43,576 bases of DNA from a virus. This document shows positions 16,560-22,223 of this stretch, one piece after another. Position 1 is the first letter of the stretch; the number at the start of each line of letters is the position of its first letter. The DNA is taken from the IMG/VR virus record IMGVR_UViG_3300044819_000036, positions 1-43,576 of that record, one strand, 5' to 3'. The notes below the pieces were generated by a model. That model did not search any database. It was not told the origin of the DNA and saw nothing but the letters and a program-made list of their open reading frames with translations. The translations under genes were made by a program, and so were the position numbers.

Positions 16560-16778
16560 TCATCGGTCCAAGCCCTGGATCGCCTCGTCGAAGTGCCGCC
16601 CGAGGCCTGAGCCGACGATCTCGCCGGCCACGAGTTGCTTCGTGCGCAGACGTATGATCGACGCGTCCGCGGCGCCGCGGGCGTTCCAAACGAGACGGAG
16701 CTGCTCGGCGATCATTCCGACGTACTGCGGCGGCACCATCGACTCGGCGATCGATTCGAAGTCGGGGGACTCAGGCAT
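16560..16778 (-). CDS. 72-residue protein, paralogue B
   Basis: Same length as the gene at 15637-15855. Both start MPESPDFE, share IAEQLRLVWNARGAAD and end LDR, while the segments between differ (for example LVAGEIVGSGLGRHFDE here). The divergence is confined to blocks, which suggests duplication followed by segmental exchange. Its ATG directly follows the stop of the 49-residue membrane protein gene. Function unknown. Confidence 0.65.
   Translation of the reverse strand: MPESPDFESIAESMVPPQYVGMIAEQLRLVWNARGAADASIIRLRTKQLVAGEIVGSGLGRHFDEAIQGLDR
16666..16712. repeat. Duplicated 47-bp segment, copy 2
   Basis: Matches 15728-15774 with one mismatch; encodes the conserved core of paralogue B. Confidence 0.92.
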
Positions 16779-16928
16779 CTAGCCCTTCAGAACAAGGATG
16801 ACGGTCAACACGAGGACAATGGCCGTCATGAGCGCGATGCACCAGGTCAACCGCCGGATTGTGCGGCTGTCGTCTACTAACTTGCGGAGCTCGGCGGTGC
16901 CTGGCCCAGCGAACACAGATTCAGCCAT
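16779..16928 (-). CDS. 49-residue single-span membrane protein
   Basis: ATG at 16926-16928, TAG at 16779-16781. The first 28 residues are polar (ELRKLVDDSRTIRRLTW), then one hydrophobic helix runs to the end (IALMTAIVLVLTVILVLKG). It fits exactly between its neighbours, with its start abutting the stop of the 84-residue gene. It is small but has a coherent membrane topology and good context. Function unknown. Confidence 0.6.
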   Translation of the reverse strand: MAESVFAGPGTAELRKLVDDSRTIRRLTWCIALMTAIVLVLTVILVLKG

Positions 16929-17183
16929 CTAGTCCTGCGCTTTCTTCGCGTGCTTCTTCTTCGTGCGGGGCGCGCGGTCCATGTGGTCCAACACCTCCCG
17001 GCCGTTCCGGCAGCGGCTCGCGAGTTGACAGAGCAGGTCATGGGCGAGCGGGCCGCCGTCCCGTTCCACGACGAGCGCGAGGGCCAACATCTCCGGTTCG
17101 GTCGGTGTGACTTCTCCGGCGTCGATCGCGCGACACAGCCCGTTCACGGCATCGCGGATGCGGATGATGCGCTCCAGGCTCAT
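16929..17183 (-). CDS. 84-residue helical protein with shared basic tail
   Basis: Helical N-terminal part (LERIIRIRDAVNGLCRAIDA, EPEMLALALVVERDGGPL) ending in 'RAPRTKKKHAKKAQD'. The body is unrelated to the other tail-bearing proteins, so only the tail is shared. It overlaps the upstream KGG-like gene by 4 bp. A partner- or DNA-binding role for the tail is inferred. Confidence 0.65.
   Translation of the reverse strand: MSLERIIRIRDAVNGLCRAIDAGEVTPTEPEMLALALVVERDGGPLAHDLLCQLASRCRNGREVLDHMDRAPRTKKKHAKKAQD
16948..16969. repeat. Shared tail-coding repeat, copy c
   Basis: Encodes the RTKKKHA core at the end of the 84-residue protein; nearly identical to copies a and d. Confidence 0.8.
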
Positions 17184-17365
17184 AGCTTCTTCGCGTGCTT
17201 CTTCTTCGTGCGGGCGAGGGCAGCCGCCTGGCTGGCTTTGGTGGCGCGGGCTTTCCGTTCAGCCGGGGAGAGGAGCGCCGCCGCGCGCTTGCCGCCGATC
17301 TTCCCGCCCTTCGCGCCTTGCTCACGGAAGTAATCGAGTACGGCGTCCGGGAGTCGCTTCTTCAT
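17180..17365 (-). CDS. KGG-like basic protein with shared tail
   Basis: 61 residues from the ATG at 17365. The segment 'YFREQGAKGGKIGGKRAAAL' followed by 'SPAERKARATKASQAA' resembles short phage proteins with Gly-Gly-Lys repeats that alternate with basic helices. It ends ALARTKKKHAKKL, the shared tail. The strong positive charge suggests nucleic-acid binding. It overlaps both neighbours by 4 bp, so it is translated with the DUF2442 gene. Confidence 0.65.
   Translation of the reverse strand: MKKRLPDAVLDYFREQGAKGGKIGGKRAAALLSPAERKARATKASQAAALARTKKKHAKKL
17193..17214. repeat. Shared tail-coding repeat, copy d
   Basis: Encodes RTKKKHA at the end of the KGG-like protein. The 22-base core is the same as copy a. 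Confidence 0.8.
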
Positions 17366-17664
17366 ACGTGTTTGCCAGCGGGTTGCGGTTTGAGCAGATT
17401 CCCGTCGGCGTCGACGCCCCAGATCAACACGTCGGGATCGATGTCGACGCCGTTTGGCCACGTTGGCGTCGCCCACGGTTCGTCCGGCAACCGCACCTGC
17501 GCGAAATACGCCGGGTCCAGCCAGGGACGGAAGACGTTGTCAGGCGAGGCGTCCGGCCCCGGCACCAGGTGGCTGAGGTCGCGTTCGACGACTCGGCCAT
17601 CTGAAAGCCCCAAGCGAAGCCGATAGCCGGGCAGCGGCTCCACGCTCGTGATCTGCACGTCCAT
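17362..17664 (-). CDS. DUF2442 protein
   Basis: 100 residues with the DUF2442 layout: 'LPGYRLRLGLSDGRVVERDL' early, then 'VFRPWLDPAYFAQVRLP' and a terminal 'PNGVDIDPDVLIWG'. A GGAG Shine-Dalgarno site lies about 8 bases before the ATG. It follows a DUF4160 gene by 3 bases. The two families are often adjacent in bacterial genomes, which has led to the idea that they form a toxin-antitoxin-like pair. That function is not established by this sequence. Confidence 0.82.
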   Translation of the reverse strand: MDVQITSVEPLPGYRLRLGLSDGRVVERDLSHLVPGPDASPDNVFRPWLDPAYFAQVRLPDEPWATPTWPNGVDIDPDVLIWGVDADGNLLKPQPAGKHV

Positions 17665-17667
17665 GTT

Positions 17668-17928
17668 CTACTCCAGTGGCGCGATCGGCAGCAGCGGCCG
17701 ATACTCGCGCGCGAACGTCCAGTCCGCCCGCAGTTCGGTCTGATGCATGAGCGCCCATTCCACCACGTTGAGATGTTGACGCTTCGGCAGCGAACCCGCG
17801 AGTAGCCCGAGCGAGTCGATCGCAAACGTCGCCGCGTGCTCGCCGTAGTAGGCGTGAAAATGGGGCAGGGCGTGATCGTCCCAATACATCTTGATCACGA
17901 TTCCGTAGAAGCGGCTAATCTCGGGCAC
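17668..17928 (-). CDS. DUF4160 protein, leaderless start
   Basis: 86 residues from the GTG at 17928, which matches the usual family start (PEISRFYGIVIKMYWDDHAL). 'PHFHAYYGEHAATFAIDSLG' is the conserved core. An earlier TTG at 17964 lies inside the promoter -35 box and is unlikely. The -10 box TATAAT ends only 7 bases before the GTG, so the mRNA probably begins at or next to the start codon. It heads the leftward operon and pairs with DUF2442 as a possible two-component toxin-antitoxin-like unit (inferred). Confidence 0.8.
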   Translation of the reverse strand: MPEISRFYGIVIKMYWDDHALPHFHAYYGEHAATFAIDSLGLLAGSLPKRQHLNVVEWALMHQTELRADWTFAREYRPLLPIAPLE

Positions 17929-17935
17929 TGGAAGA

Positions 17936-17964
17936 ATTATAGTCCTTGACCTGTAGGGGGTCAA
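17936..17964 (-). promoter_or_regulatory. Leftward sigma70-type promoter
   Basis: On the minus strand: -35 TTGACC (17964-17959), a 17-base spacer, -10 TATAAT (17941-17936). This is near-perfect for sigma70. It drives the DUF4160-led operon. Confidence 0.85.
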
Positions 17965-17966
17965 GG
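17944..17966. promoter_or_regulatory. Perfect palindromic operator shared by divergent promoters
   Basis: CCTTGACC, 7 bases, GGTCAAGG: an 8-bp perfect inverted repeat. Each arm contains the -35 box of one of the two divergent promoters, so a dimeric regulator here would block both. A further GGTCAAG half-site lies in the rightward leader near 18053. Confidence 0.82.
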
Positions 17967-17974
17967 TGTATTAT
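17946..17974 (+). promoter_or_regulatory. Rightward sigma70-type promoter
   Basis: -35 TTGACC (17946-17951), a 17-base spacer, -10 TATTAT (17969-17974). It would start transcription near 17981 and give a leader of about 130 bases before the first rightward gene at 18113. It overlaps the leftward promoter, so the two are mutually exclusive. Confidence 0.75.
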
Positions 17975-18112
17975 CAGGGAGTCGAAGAAAGAAGCGGCGC
18001 CGCCCGGTGTGTCTAGCACCGAACGACGCCTGACCCGTCAACCAGGTAAGTGGTCAAGCGGGCTGCCAGATTCTAACTGGGAGCCACGCCACCCGGCGAA
18101 AGCAGGCTCTCC

Positions 18113-18343
18113 ATGACCGTTCCGTCCCTCGATCCCCGCGCTGAGATCGCCCGCCTCACCGACAGTAAGCCCCCGTCCACGATGACGACCGCCGCACACG
18201 ATGTGATCGTGCTCGGTCCCGATCAACTCCTAAAGGTCTGCGCGTGGTGCCTGAGCGCCAAGCGCCTGGCGGAGCTGCACCTCGTGTATCGGTGTTCGGA
18301 CGGGATCTGCCCGAGCTGCAGCGCCGCGATCGAGGTGGCGTGA
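18113..18343 (+). CDS. Small zinc-binding protein
   Basis: 76 residues, the first gene of the rightward early operon. The C-terminal half carries CAWC and 'CSDGICPSC', four or five Cys spaced like a zinc ribbon or treble clef. The N-terminal part has no known motif. Small zinc-finger proteins are common among early phage genes and may bind DNA or host proteins. Its stop overlaps the start of the next gene (TGATG). Confidence 0.65.
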   Translation: MTVPSLDPRAEIARLTDSKPPSTMTTAAHDVIVLGPDQLLKVCAWCLSAKRLAELHLVYRCSDGICPSCSAAIEVA

Positions 18344-18477
18344 TGTACCTGCTGCATTGCACGGACGCCTCCGGCTTCAGCCAGACCCTGACGTTCACGT
18401 CCGCGTTCGCGCGTGGGCTCGCGTTGATCAGTCTCGCCGCACAACCCGTCACGCTGCGATTGGAGGATCGATCATGA
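18343..18477 (+). CDS. 44-residue small protein
   Basis: The ATG overlaps the previous stop by one base and the stop overlaps the next ATG by 4 bp. The product (MYLLHCTDASGFSQTLTFTS, then 'AFARGLALISLAAQPVTLRL') looks like a small beta-alpha-beta unit. No family is recognised. Exact coupling to both neighbours is the main evidence that it is real. Confidence 0.55.
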   Translation: MYLLHCTDASGFSQTLTFTSAFARGLALISLAAQPVTLRLEDRS

Positions 18478-18905
18478 GATACGACCCACCCGACGACGAC
18501 GCGTACGACCTCAAGTACGACGGCACGGCGTGTGAGGACTGCGGCCGGCCCTCGGTCGCGTGGCTCTGTGAGAGCTGCAGCGATGCGCGCGAGTCCTGGG
18601 CGGCAGCGACGGCGATCCGCATGTCTCAGACGTCTCAGACACGCCCCGCCGTCATCGAGGTTGCGCTCGTGCCGACGGCGAGCAGTAAAAACTTGCTCGG
18701 CCCCGTCGTCGAGGTGGCGCTCGTGCCCCGGTCCCAGATCGATCAGCTCACGGCGGCGATCGCGGACCTTGAGCGCGACCTCGCGACGCTGGTGGCGATC
18801 AAGCAGGCCCGTCACCCGATCGCCGAGGCGGATGCGCGGTTCCTGAAGCGCATGGCGAAAGCGATCTTGACGACGGACTTCTCGAAAGTGCGGGACGTCG
18901 CATGA
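18474..18905 (+). CDS. Zinc-ribbon protein with Ser/Gln/Thr repeat
   Basis: 143 residues after an AGGAT-type Shine-Dalgarno site. Near the start, 'CEDCGRPSVAWLCESC' is a two-CxxC zinc ribbon. Then 'MSQTSQTRP' is coded by two 9-base TCTCAGACx repeats (18624-18641). The C-terminal half is helical (ADLERDLATLVAIKQA, ADARFLKRMAKAILTTDF). The overall form suggests a nucleic-acid or partner-binding adaptor, role unknown. Confidence 0.62.
   Translation: MRYDPPDDDAYDLKYDGTACEDCGRPSVAWLCESCSDARESWAAATAIRMSQTSQTRPAVIEVALVPTASSKNLLGPVVEVALVPRSQIDQLTAAIADLERDLATLVAIKQARHPIAEADARFLKRMAKAILTTDFSKVRDVA
18624..18641. repeat. Two 9-bp TCTCAGACx repeats
   Basis: TCTCAGACG followed by TCTCAGACA. The TCTCAGA core is the same as in the two repeat clusters inside the double-HTH gene at 28463-29047. 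Confidence 0.75.
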
Positions 18906-19330
18906 CGCCGCTCGATCGGCTCCTCACCCTCGAAGAGGCCCGGCTTAAGCCGAGCGCGACGCCGAAAGACGCACTCGAAACGAAGCTCGATCGCGCGATC
19001 GACAACAAAGCCGCCCGCCTCTTGGACGCCAAGCAACTCCGCGCCTGGGCGCGCGAGGTCAAGGCACTGGATCACTGGAAAGACCGGAAGACGGGTCGCC
19101 GCGTCCTGAGCACGCTGAACCTCGATCCCGATCGCGCGGAGGCCCACCACGTCGTCGGCAAGGACGATTGGGCCGTGCGCTACGACGTGCGCAACGGCAT
19201 CACACTGAGCCTCGCGACCCACCTCGCCGTCGAAACGGGGAAGCTGCGCATTGAGGGCACGGTGTTCTTCACGGTCCGTGGGCAGCGCTACATCAACGCG
19301 CGGGAGCCGGTGATCTTCGTGCGGCTGTAG
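18902..19330 (+). CDS. HNH-type endonuclease
   Basis: 142 residues. The C-terminal half contains 'DRAEAHHVVGKDDWAVRYDV', 'RNGITLSLATHLAVE' and later 'INAREPVIFVRL', which fit an HNH/beta-beta-alpha-metal nuclease: an HH pair, then Asn, then a downstream His. The N-terminal part is charged and helical. The enzyme could act in recombination or host DNA degradation. It overlaps the previous gene by 4 bp and is the last gene before the regulatory gap. Confidence 0.72.
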   Translation: MTPLDRLLTLEEARLKPSATPKDALETKLDRAIDNKAARLLDAKQLRAWAREVKALDHWKDRKTGRRVLSTLNLDPDRAEAHHVVGKDDWAVRYDVRNGITLSLATHLAVETGKLRIEGTVFFTVRGQRYINAREPVIFVRL

Positions 19331-19519
19331 AGTGTTGGTCACGTGATTCCGAGCCCCCGTTTCGGGTCGGTTGGTGTCGGCTCGCGTCGGTGAGAAACGG
19401 CGAAACGCTGAGGAAAATCCGCAAACTGTTGATTTTAGGCCTGTTCTGAATCCCGCGGTCGGGCAACTGTCAGGAATGTAGAGACTTAACAAGGCGTACA
19501 TAATACTACACACGCGTGA
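19331..19519. other. Non-coding gap upstream of the repressor
   Basis: No gene seen. It holds a small CCCG-TTT-CGGG hairpin, three GTCGG repeats about 10 bases apart near 19365-19390, and an AT-richer end. 'GTTCTGAATCCCGC' near 19442 faintly resembles a tRNA 3' end but does not fold. It is one possible place for an attachment site. Confidence 0.4.
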
Positions 19520-19549
19520 TTGACAACTGCACGTAGCGTGCAGTAATCT
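19520..19549 (+). promoter_or_regulatory. Repressor promoter
   Basis: TTGACA at 19520-19525, an 18-base spacer, TAATCT at 19544-19549. The GTG of the HTH gene begins 7 bases after the -10 box, so the transcript is probably leaderless, like lambda cI from PRM. Confidence 0.78.
19527..19543. promoter_or_regulatory. Palindromic operator in the repressor promoter
   Basis: CTGCACG-TAG-CGTGCAG, a perfect 7-bp inverted repeat that fills the spacer between the -35 and -10 boxes. A third half-site, CTGCACG, lies at 19548-19554 over the -10/start region. The likely ligand is the Cro/CI-like protein encoded next, giving autorepression. Confidence 0.8.
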
Positions 19550-19556
19550 GCACGCC

Positions 19557-19757
19557 GTGAACAAATTAAAGAAGGCGCGCAACGATGCGGAGTTGAGCCA
19601 GAGCGAGCTGGCGCGACTCGTTGAGGTTCCCCAGGCCACGATCTCCGCGCTGGAAAACGACCGGATCAAGCGGCCCTCTCACGACCTCGTCACGCGTATT
19701 TGCCGCGCGCTGCGCCGCAAGCCCGAAGATATCTTCCCGGTGGCGATGGCGTCATGA
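19557..19757 (+). CDS. Cro/CI-type HTH repressor
   Basis: 66 residues from GTG. It is a single XRE-family helix-turn-helix: 'KARNDAELSQSELARLVEVP' then 'QATISALENDRIKRPSHDLV' and 'ICRALRRKPEDIFPV'. It has no C-terminal dimerisation or peptidase domain, so it is Cro-like in size. It lies directly after an operator-bearing promoter and overlaps an excisionase-like gene. It probably controls its own operon and perhaps the lysis/lysogeny choice. Confidence 0.87.
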   Translation: MNKLKKARNDAELSQSELARLVEVPQATISALENDRIKRPSHDLVTRICRALRRKPEDIFPVAMAS

Positions 19758-19957
19758 GCCTCGACTCCGTCTGGATGAACGCGAAGACGGCCGCGGCGTA
19801 CCTCGACATCCAAGGCAAAGAGCCGGGCGAAGCGTTCCGGGTGTGGGCGAAGCGTCACGGCGTGCCGACCGCCCGACGCGGATCCCGCGTGCTCTATCAC
19901 CGCGCGGACATCGATCGCGCGATCGGTGCGGCGCATCTCCATCGGAAGACGGCGTAG
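19754..19957 (+). CDS. Excisionase-like DNA-binding protein
   Basis: 67 residues, ATG overlapping the repressor stop. 'WMNAKTAAAYLDIQGKEPGE' followed by 'GVPTARRGSRVLYHRADIDR' is the winged MerR/Xis type of helix-turn-helix used by recombination directionality factors and small regulators. Its position directly before the serine recombinase suggests it steers excision, but a purely regulatory role is also possible. Confidence 0.75.
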   Translation: MSLDSVWMNAKTAAAYLDIQGKEPGEAFRVWAKRHGVPTARRGSRVLYHRADIDRAIGAAHLHRKTA

Positions 19958-19971
19958 GTAGGAAACGCGAA

Positions 19972-20003
19972 GGGCCGCGAGTGGTCGAGAACACCCGCGG
20001 CCC
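19972..20003. terminator. GC-rich hairpin after the excisionase-like gene
   Basis: GGGCCGCG, 16 bases, CGCGGCCC: a perfect 8-bp stem. No U-tract follows, so it may be a weak terminator, an mRNA-stabilising hairpin, or part of a recombination site. Confidence 0.5.
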
Positions 20004-20048
20004 CCAGGCGGCCACACGGCCAGTAGACGGACAGGAGCCGTCTCAGCC

Positions 20049-20147
20049 ATGCGCGAACAAATTGTAACGCGTACCCCACCAGTGGCGTACGCGGTGGGGT
20101 CGAGCAAGCCCAACGCTACATCTTGTGACGTCGAGGCGGCGCGATGA
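20049..20147 (+). CDS. Possible 32-residue leader ORF before the recombinase
   Basis: ATG at 20049, stop TGA at 20145-20147, overlapping the recombinase ATG by 4 bp. The peptide starts MREQIVTRTPPVAYAVG. An AGGAG lies about 12 bases upstream, which is rather far. The overlap suggests translational coupling, but the sequence also contains the 20073-20100 palindrome, so the frame could be incidental. Confidence 0.35.
   Translation: MREQIVTRTPPVAYAVGSSKPNATSCDVEAAR
20073..20100. other. Perfect inverted repeat; candidate recombination site
   Basis: ACCCCACC, 12 bases, GGTGGGGT: perfect 8-bp arms just upstream of the serine recombinase gene. Serine integrase attP sites and resolvase sites contain imperfect inverted repeats beside the enzyme gene, so this is a candidate attP core. 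It could also be an RNA hairpin. Confidence 0.45.
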
Positions 20148-20950
20148 AAACTCACCAGACTCGACCGTCCGGTGACATCACAAACCGCCCGTACGCTATC
20201 GGCTACGTGCGCGTGTCTACAGAACAGCAAGCGGAGTCCGGTTTAGGGCTGGAGGCGCAGCGGGCCAGCATCACAGCCGCGGCGGCGCGGCTCGGGCTGG
20301 AACTGCGTCGGGTATACGAGGACGCCGCGATCTCGGGGTCGCTCTCGATCGCGCAGCGGCCGATTCTCATGCTGGCGGTCAGCTCGCTCCGGCGTGGGGA
20401 CGTGCTGCTCGTCGCGAAACGGGATAGGCTGGCGCGCTCGATGTTCGCAGTCATGGTCATCGAACAGGACATCGAGAAGCACGGCGCGCGGATCGTCTCA
20501 GCGGCCGGCGAAGGCACCGACAACGACAATCCTGACAGCGTGTTCTTCCGCGGCATCATCGACCTGGCCGCGCAGTACGAACGCTCGATCGGCCGCGCGC
20601 GGACCAAGAACGCTCTGGCCGCGAAGCGCGCGAAAGGGGACCGCTCCGGCGAATTGCCGTTCGGGTTTCAGTTGGCCGCGGACGCCGATCGGGTCCACGC
20701 GCGCGGCTGTCACACGCATGGGATCTCCGTGGCGTCGTGTCCCTGCGGCGGCCGCGTGGTGCAGCTCGAACCCGCGCCCATCGAACAGCGCATCGTCGCG
20801 CGCATCGATGAACTACACGCCGAAGGCTACACCGTCCGGCAGATCGCTGACGACTTGAACCGGCATGGCTGGACGACACGGAAGGGCACAGCGTGGCGGT
20901 TTGAGTATGTCGCGCGGACCCTGCGGCGGACGGTGGGATCAAGCGTATGA
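20144..20950 (+). CDS. Serine recombinase (candidate integrase)
   Basis: 268 residues. The N-terminal resolvase domain has 'AIGYVRVSTEQQAESGLGLE' with the nucleophile Ser25 and Arg23, then 'DVLLVAKRDRLARSMFAVMV' and the long helix region 'AQYERSIGRARTKNALAAKR'. A Cys-containing insert (HARGCHTHGISVASCPCGG) precedes a C-terminal HTH-like part (LHAEGYTVRQIADDLNRHGW). It is shorter than large serine integrases (usually 450 or more residues), closer to invertase/resolvase size with a recombinase domain. It may integrate the phage, resolve multimers or invert DNA. Confidence 0.88.
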   Translation: MKTHQTRPSGDITNRPYAIGYVRVSTEQQAESGLGLEAQRASITAAAARLGLELRRVYEDAAISGSLSIAQRPILMLAVSSLRRGDVLLVAKRDRLARSMFAVMVIEQDIEKHGARIVSAAGEGTDNDNPDSVFFRGIIDLAAQYERSIGRARTKNALAAKRAKGDRSGELPFGFQLAADADRVHARGCHTHGISVASCPCGGRVVQLEPAPIEQRIVARIDELHAEGYTVRQIADDLNRHGWTTRKGTAWRFEYVARTLRRTVGSSV

Positions 20951-21189
20951 CCCTCGACACCTCTCGCCTGCGCGCCGTCGTCGACGAGACGTTTCCCAAT
21001 GTGAAATCGCGGCTCGTGACCCTGATTCGCATCGGCGCGGGCGACGTGCGGACCGCGATCAAGGTCTCGGACAAGCGCGAGTTATTGGCGACACTGGAAA
21101 CTGACGACACCTTGCTCGCCGTCTGGACCGGTCAGTATTCGTCGGACCGCGTGCCGGCTGAGTACCTCGCGCGGTGGAAAAAGGCATGA
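20947..21189 (+). CDS. Unknown 80-residue protein
   Basis: Overlaps the recombinase stop by 4 bp. Soluble and mixed (LRAVVDETFPNVKSRLVTLI, TAIKVSDKRELLATLETDDT, ends YLARWKKA). No known motif. It starts a run of tightly coupled small genes. Confidence 0.6.
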   Translation: MTLDTSRLRAVVDETFPNVKSRLVTLIRIGAGDVRTAIKVSDKRELLATLETDDTLLAVWTGQYSSDRVPAEYLARWKKA

Positions 21190-21512
21190 GCAAAGCCCTC
21201 GGCCTCATCGCGTCAATCAATGGCCTCCACCATCGCGGCGTGGTAAACGAGGACGAACTCGGCCACGTGTGTGACGAGCTGCTCGGCGCCGACGTGCCGC
21301 TGACGCTTGATCACCTGGTGCGGATCTTCGGGGTCGGGCCGATCTACCACCTCCTGACGTTGCACGATGAGACGGCGCGGCAACTGGTCCGAGAAGCGCG
21401 CGACATCCTGATGAACCCCGAGACGCAGGTGAACATCCGCGACTGGGTGAAGAGTGCGGAGTTGGTGGTCGGCCCGGTGAAGGCGATCCAGCGCGAGGCG
21501 GTGCAGGACTGA
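21186..21512 (+). CDS. Unknown 108-residue helical protein
   Basis: ATG overlaps the previous stop. Helical (NEDELGHVCDELLGADVPLT, 'RQLVREARDILMNPETQVNI'). No domain recognised. Same operon. Confidence 0.6.
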   Translation: MSKALGLIASINGLHHRGVVNEDELGHVCDELLGADVPLTLDHLVRIFGVGPIYHLLTLHDETARQLVREARDILMNPETQVNIRDWVKSAELVVGPVKAIQREAVQD

Positions 21513-21513
21513 C

Positions 21514-21612
21514 ATGACGATCCGGGTGCCGCTCAAGTACGGGTTGGTCGCGATCCTGATCTCGGATGAACCGGATCCGCCGGCGCCGGTCCCGGTGAGG
21601 CGCGACGGATGA
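21514..21612 (+). CDS. 32-residue small ORF
   Basis: ATG one base after the previous stop. The product starts MTIRVPLKYGLVAILISDEP and ends in Pro-rich PAPVPVRRDG. Its TGA overlaps the next ATG by 4 bp. No function can be given. Confidence 0.45.
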   Translation: MTIRVPLKYGLVAILISDEPDPPAPVPVRRDG

Positions 21613-21758
21613 AGCTGGTCGGGATCGCGGCGGGGCTTGTCGGCGCGATCGTGATCGGGGGCTGGCTCACGCGGCGCTGGTGGCAGTGGAAACAGCCGCA
21701 GACGATCGCAATCGACCGGAAGCGGTACGCCGAGATGCTCGATGACGAGAGGCACTGA
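21609..21758 (+). CDS. 49-residue membrane protein
   Basis: An N-terminal helix (VGIAAGLVGAIVIGGWL) is followed by a basic/aromatic stop (TRRWWQWKQ) and a polar tail. A single-span inner-membrane protein with its C-terminus inside is predicted. It is coupled to the upstream small ORF. Function unknown. Confidence 0.58.
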   Translation: MKLVGIAAGLVGAIVIGGWLTRRWWQWKQPQTIAIDRKRYAEMLDDERH

Positions 21759-21760
21759 GG

Positions 21761-22207
21761 ATGAACGACGCGCAGAAAACGGCGCTCGACTTTCACTGTC
21801 GACTCGCGACAGAGACGGCGCACCCGCGGTTCGGGCGCGTGCGGGGCGCGTTCACGGTCGTCGTGACCGTCAACAGCGGGTACGAGTGACTGGAGGCGGG
21901 ATTTGGCGGGCCGGTCTGGCACGCCTCAGTCAGTGCGCGGGGGTGGCGTGTCTCGACGGCGCGGCTGTTCGACGTGGCGTGTCTCGCGCTCGTTGGGGTC
22001 GGCGACGCGGCGCTCGGCGAATGGCGAGAGATCGGCGACGTCGCGGTCCATGTGCGGCGGCGGTTGACGGCGGCGGAAATGCGCTACGCGGGGATCGCGG
22101 CGGTCGTCGACGTGCGGGGCACGGACGAATTCACGCGACGGGTTCAGCGGATGCGGCCATTCCTACCGCCCGCGATGCGAGGGATGCCAGACGCGGCGCT
22201 GCCGTGA
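21761..22207 (+). pseudogene. Gene split by one in-frame TGA (nonsense or readthrough)
   Basis: One frame runs from the ATG at 21761 to the TGA at 22205-22207, with a single TGA at 21887-21889 (codon 43). The first part encodes MNDAQKTALDFHCRLATETA to 'VVVTVNSGYE'. The second part continues 'LEAGFGGPVWHASVSARGWR', 'VRRRLTAAEMRYAGIAAVVD' and 'PPAMRGMPDAALP'. No good start lies just after the stop; the first alternative is a GTG at 21974 without a Shine-Dalgarno site. The halves read as one protein, so this is a recent nonsense mutation, an assembly error or leaky readthrough (context UGA-C). Confidence 0.7.
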
Positions 22208-22223
22208 ACGAGGTGATGGGAAA

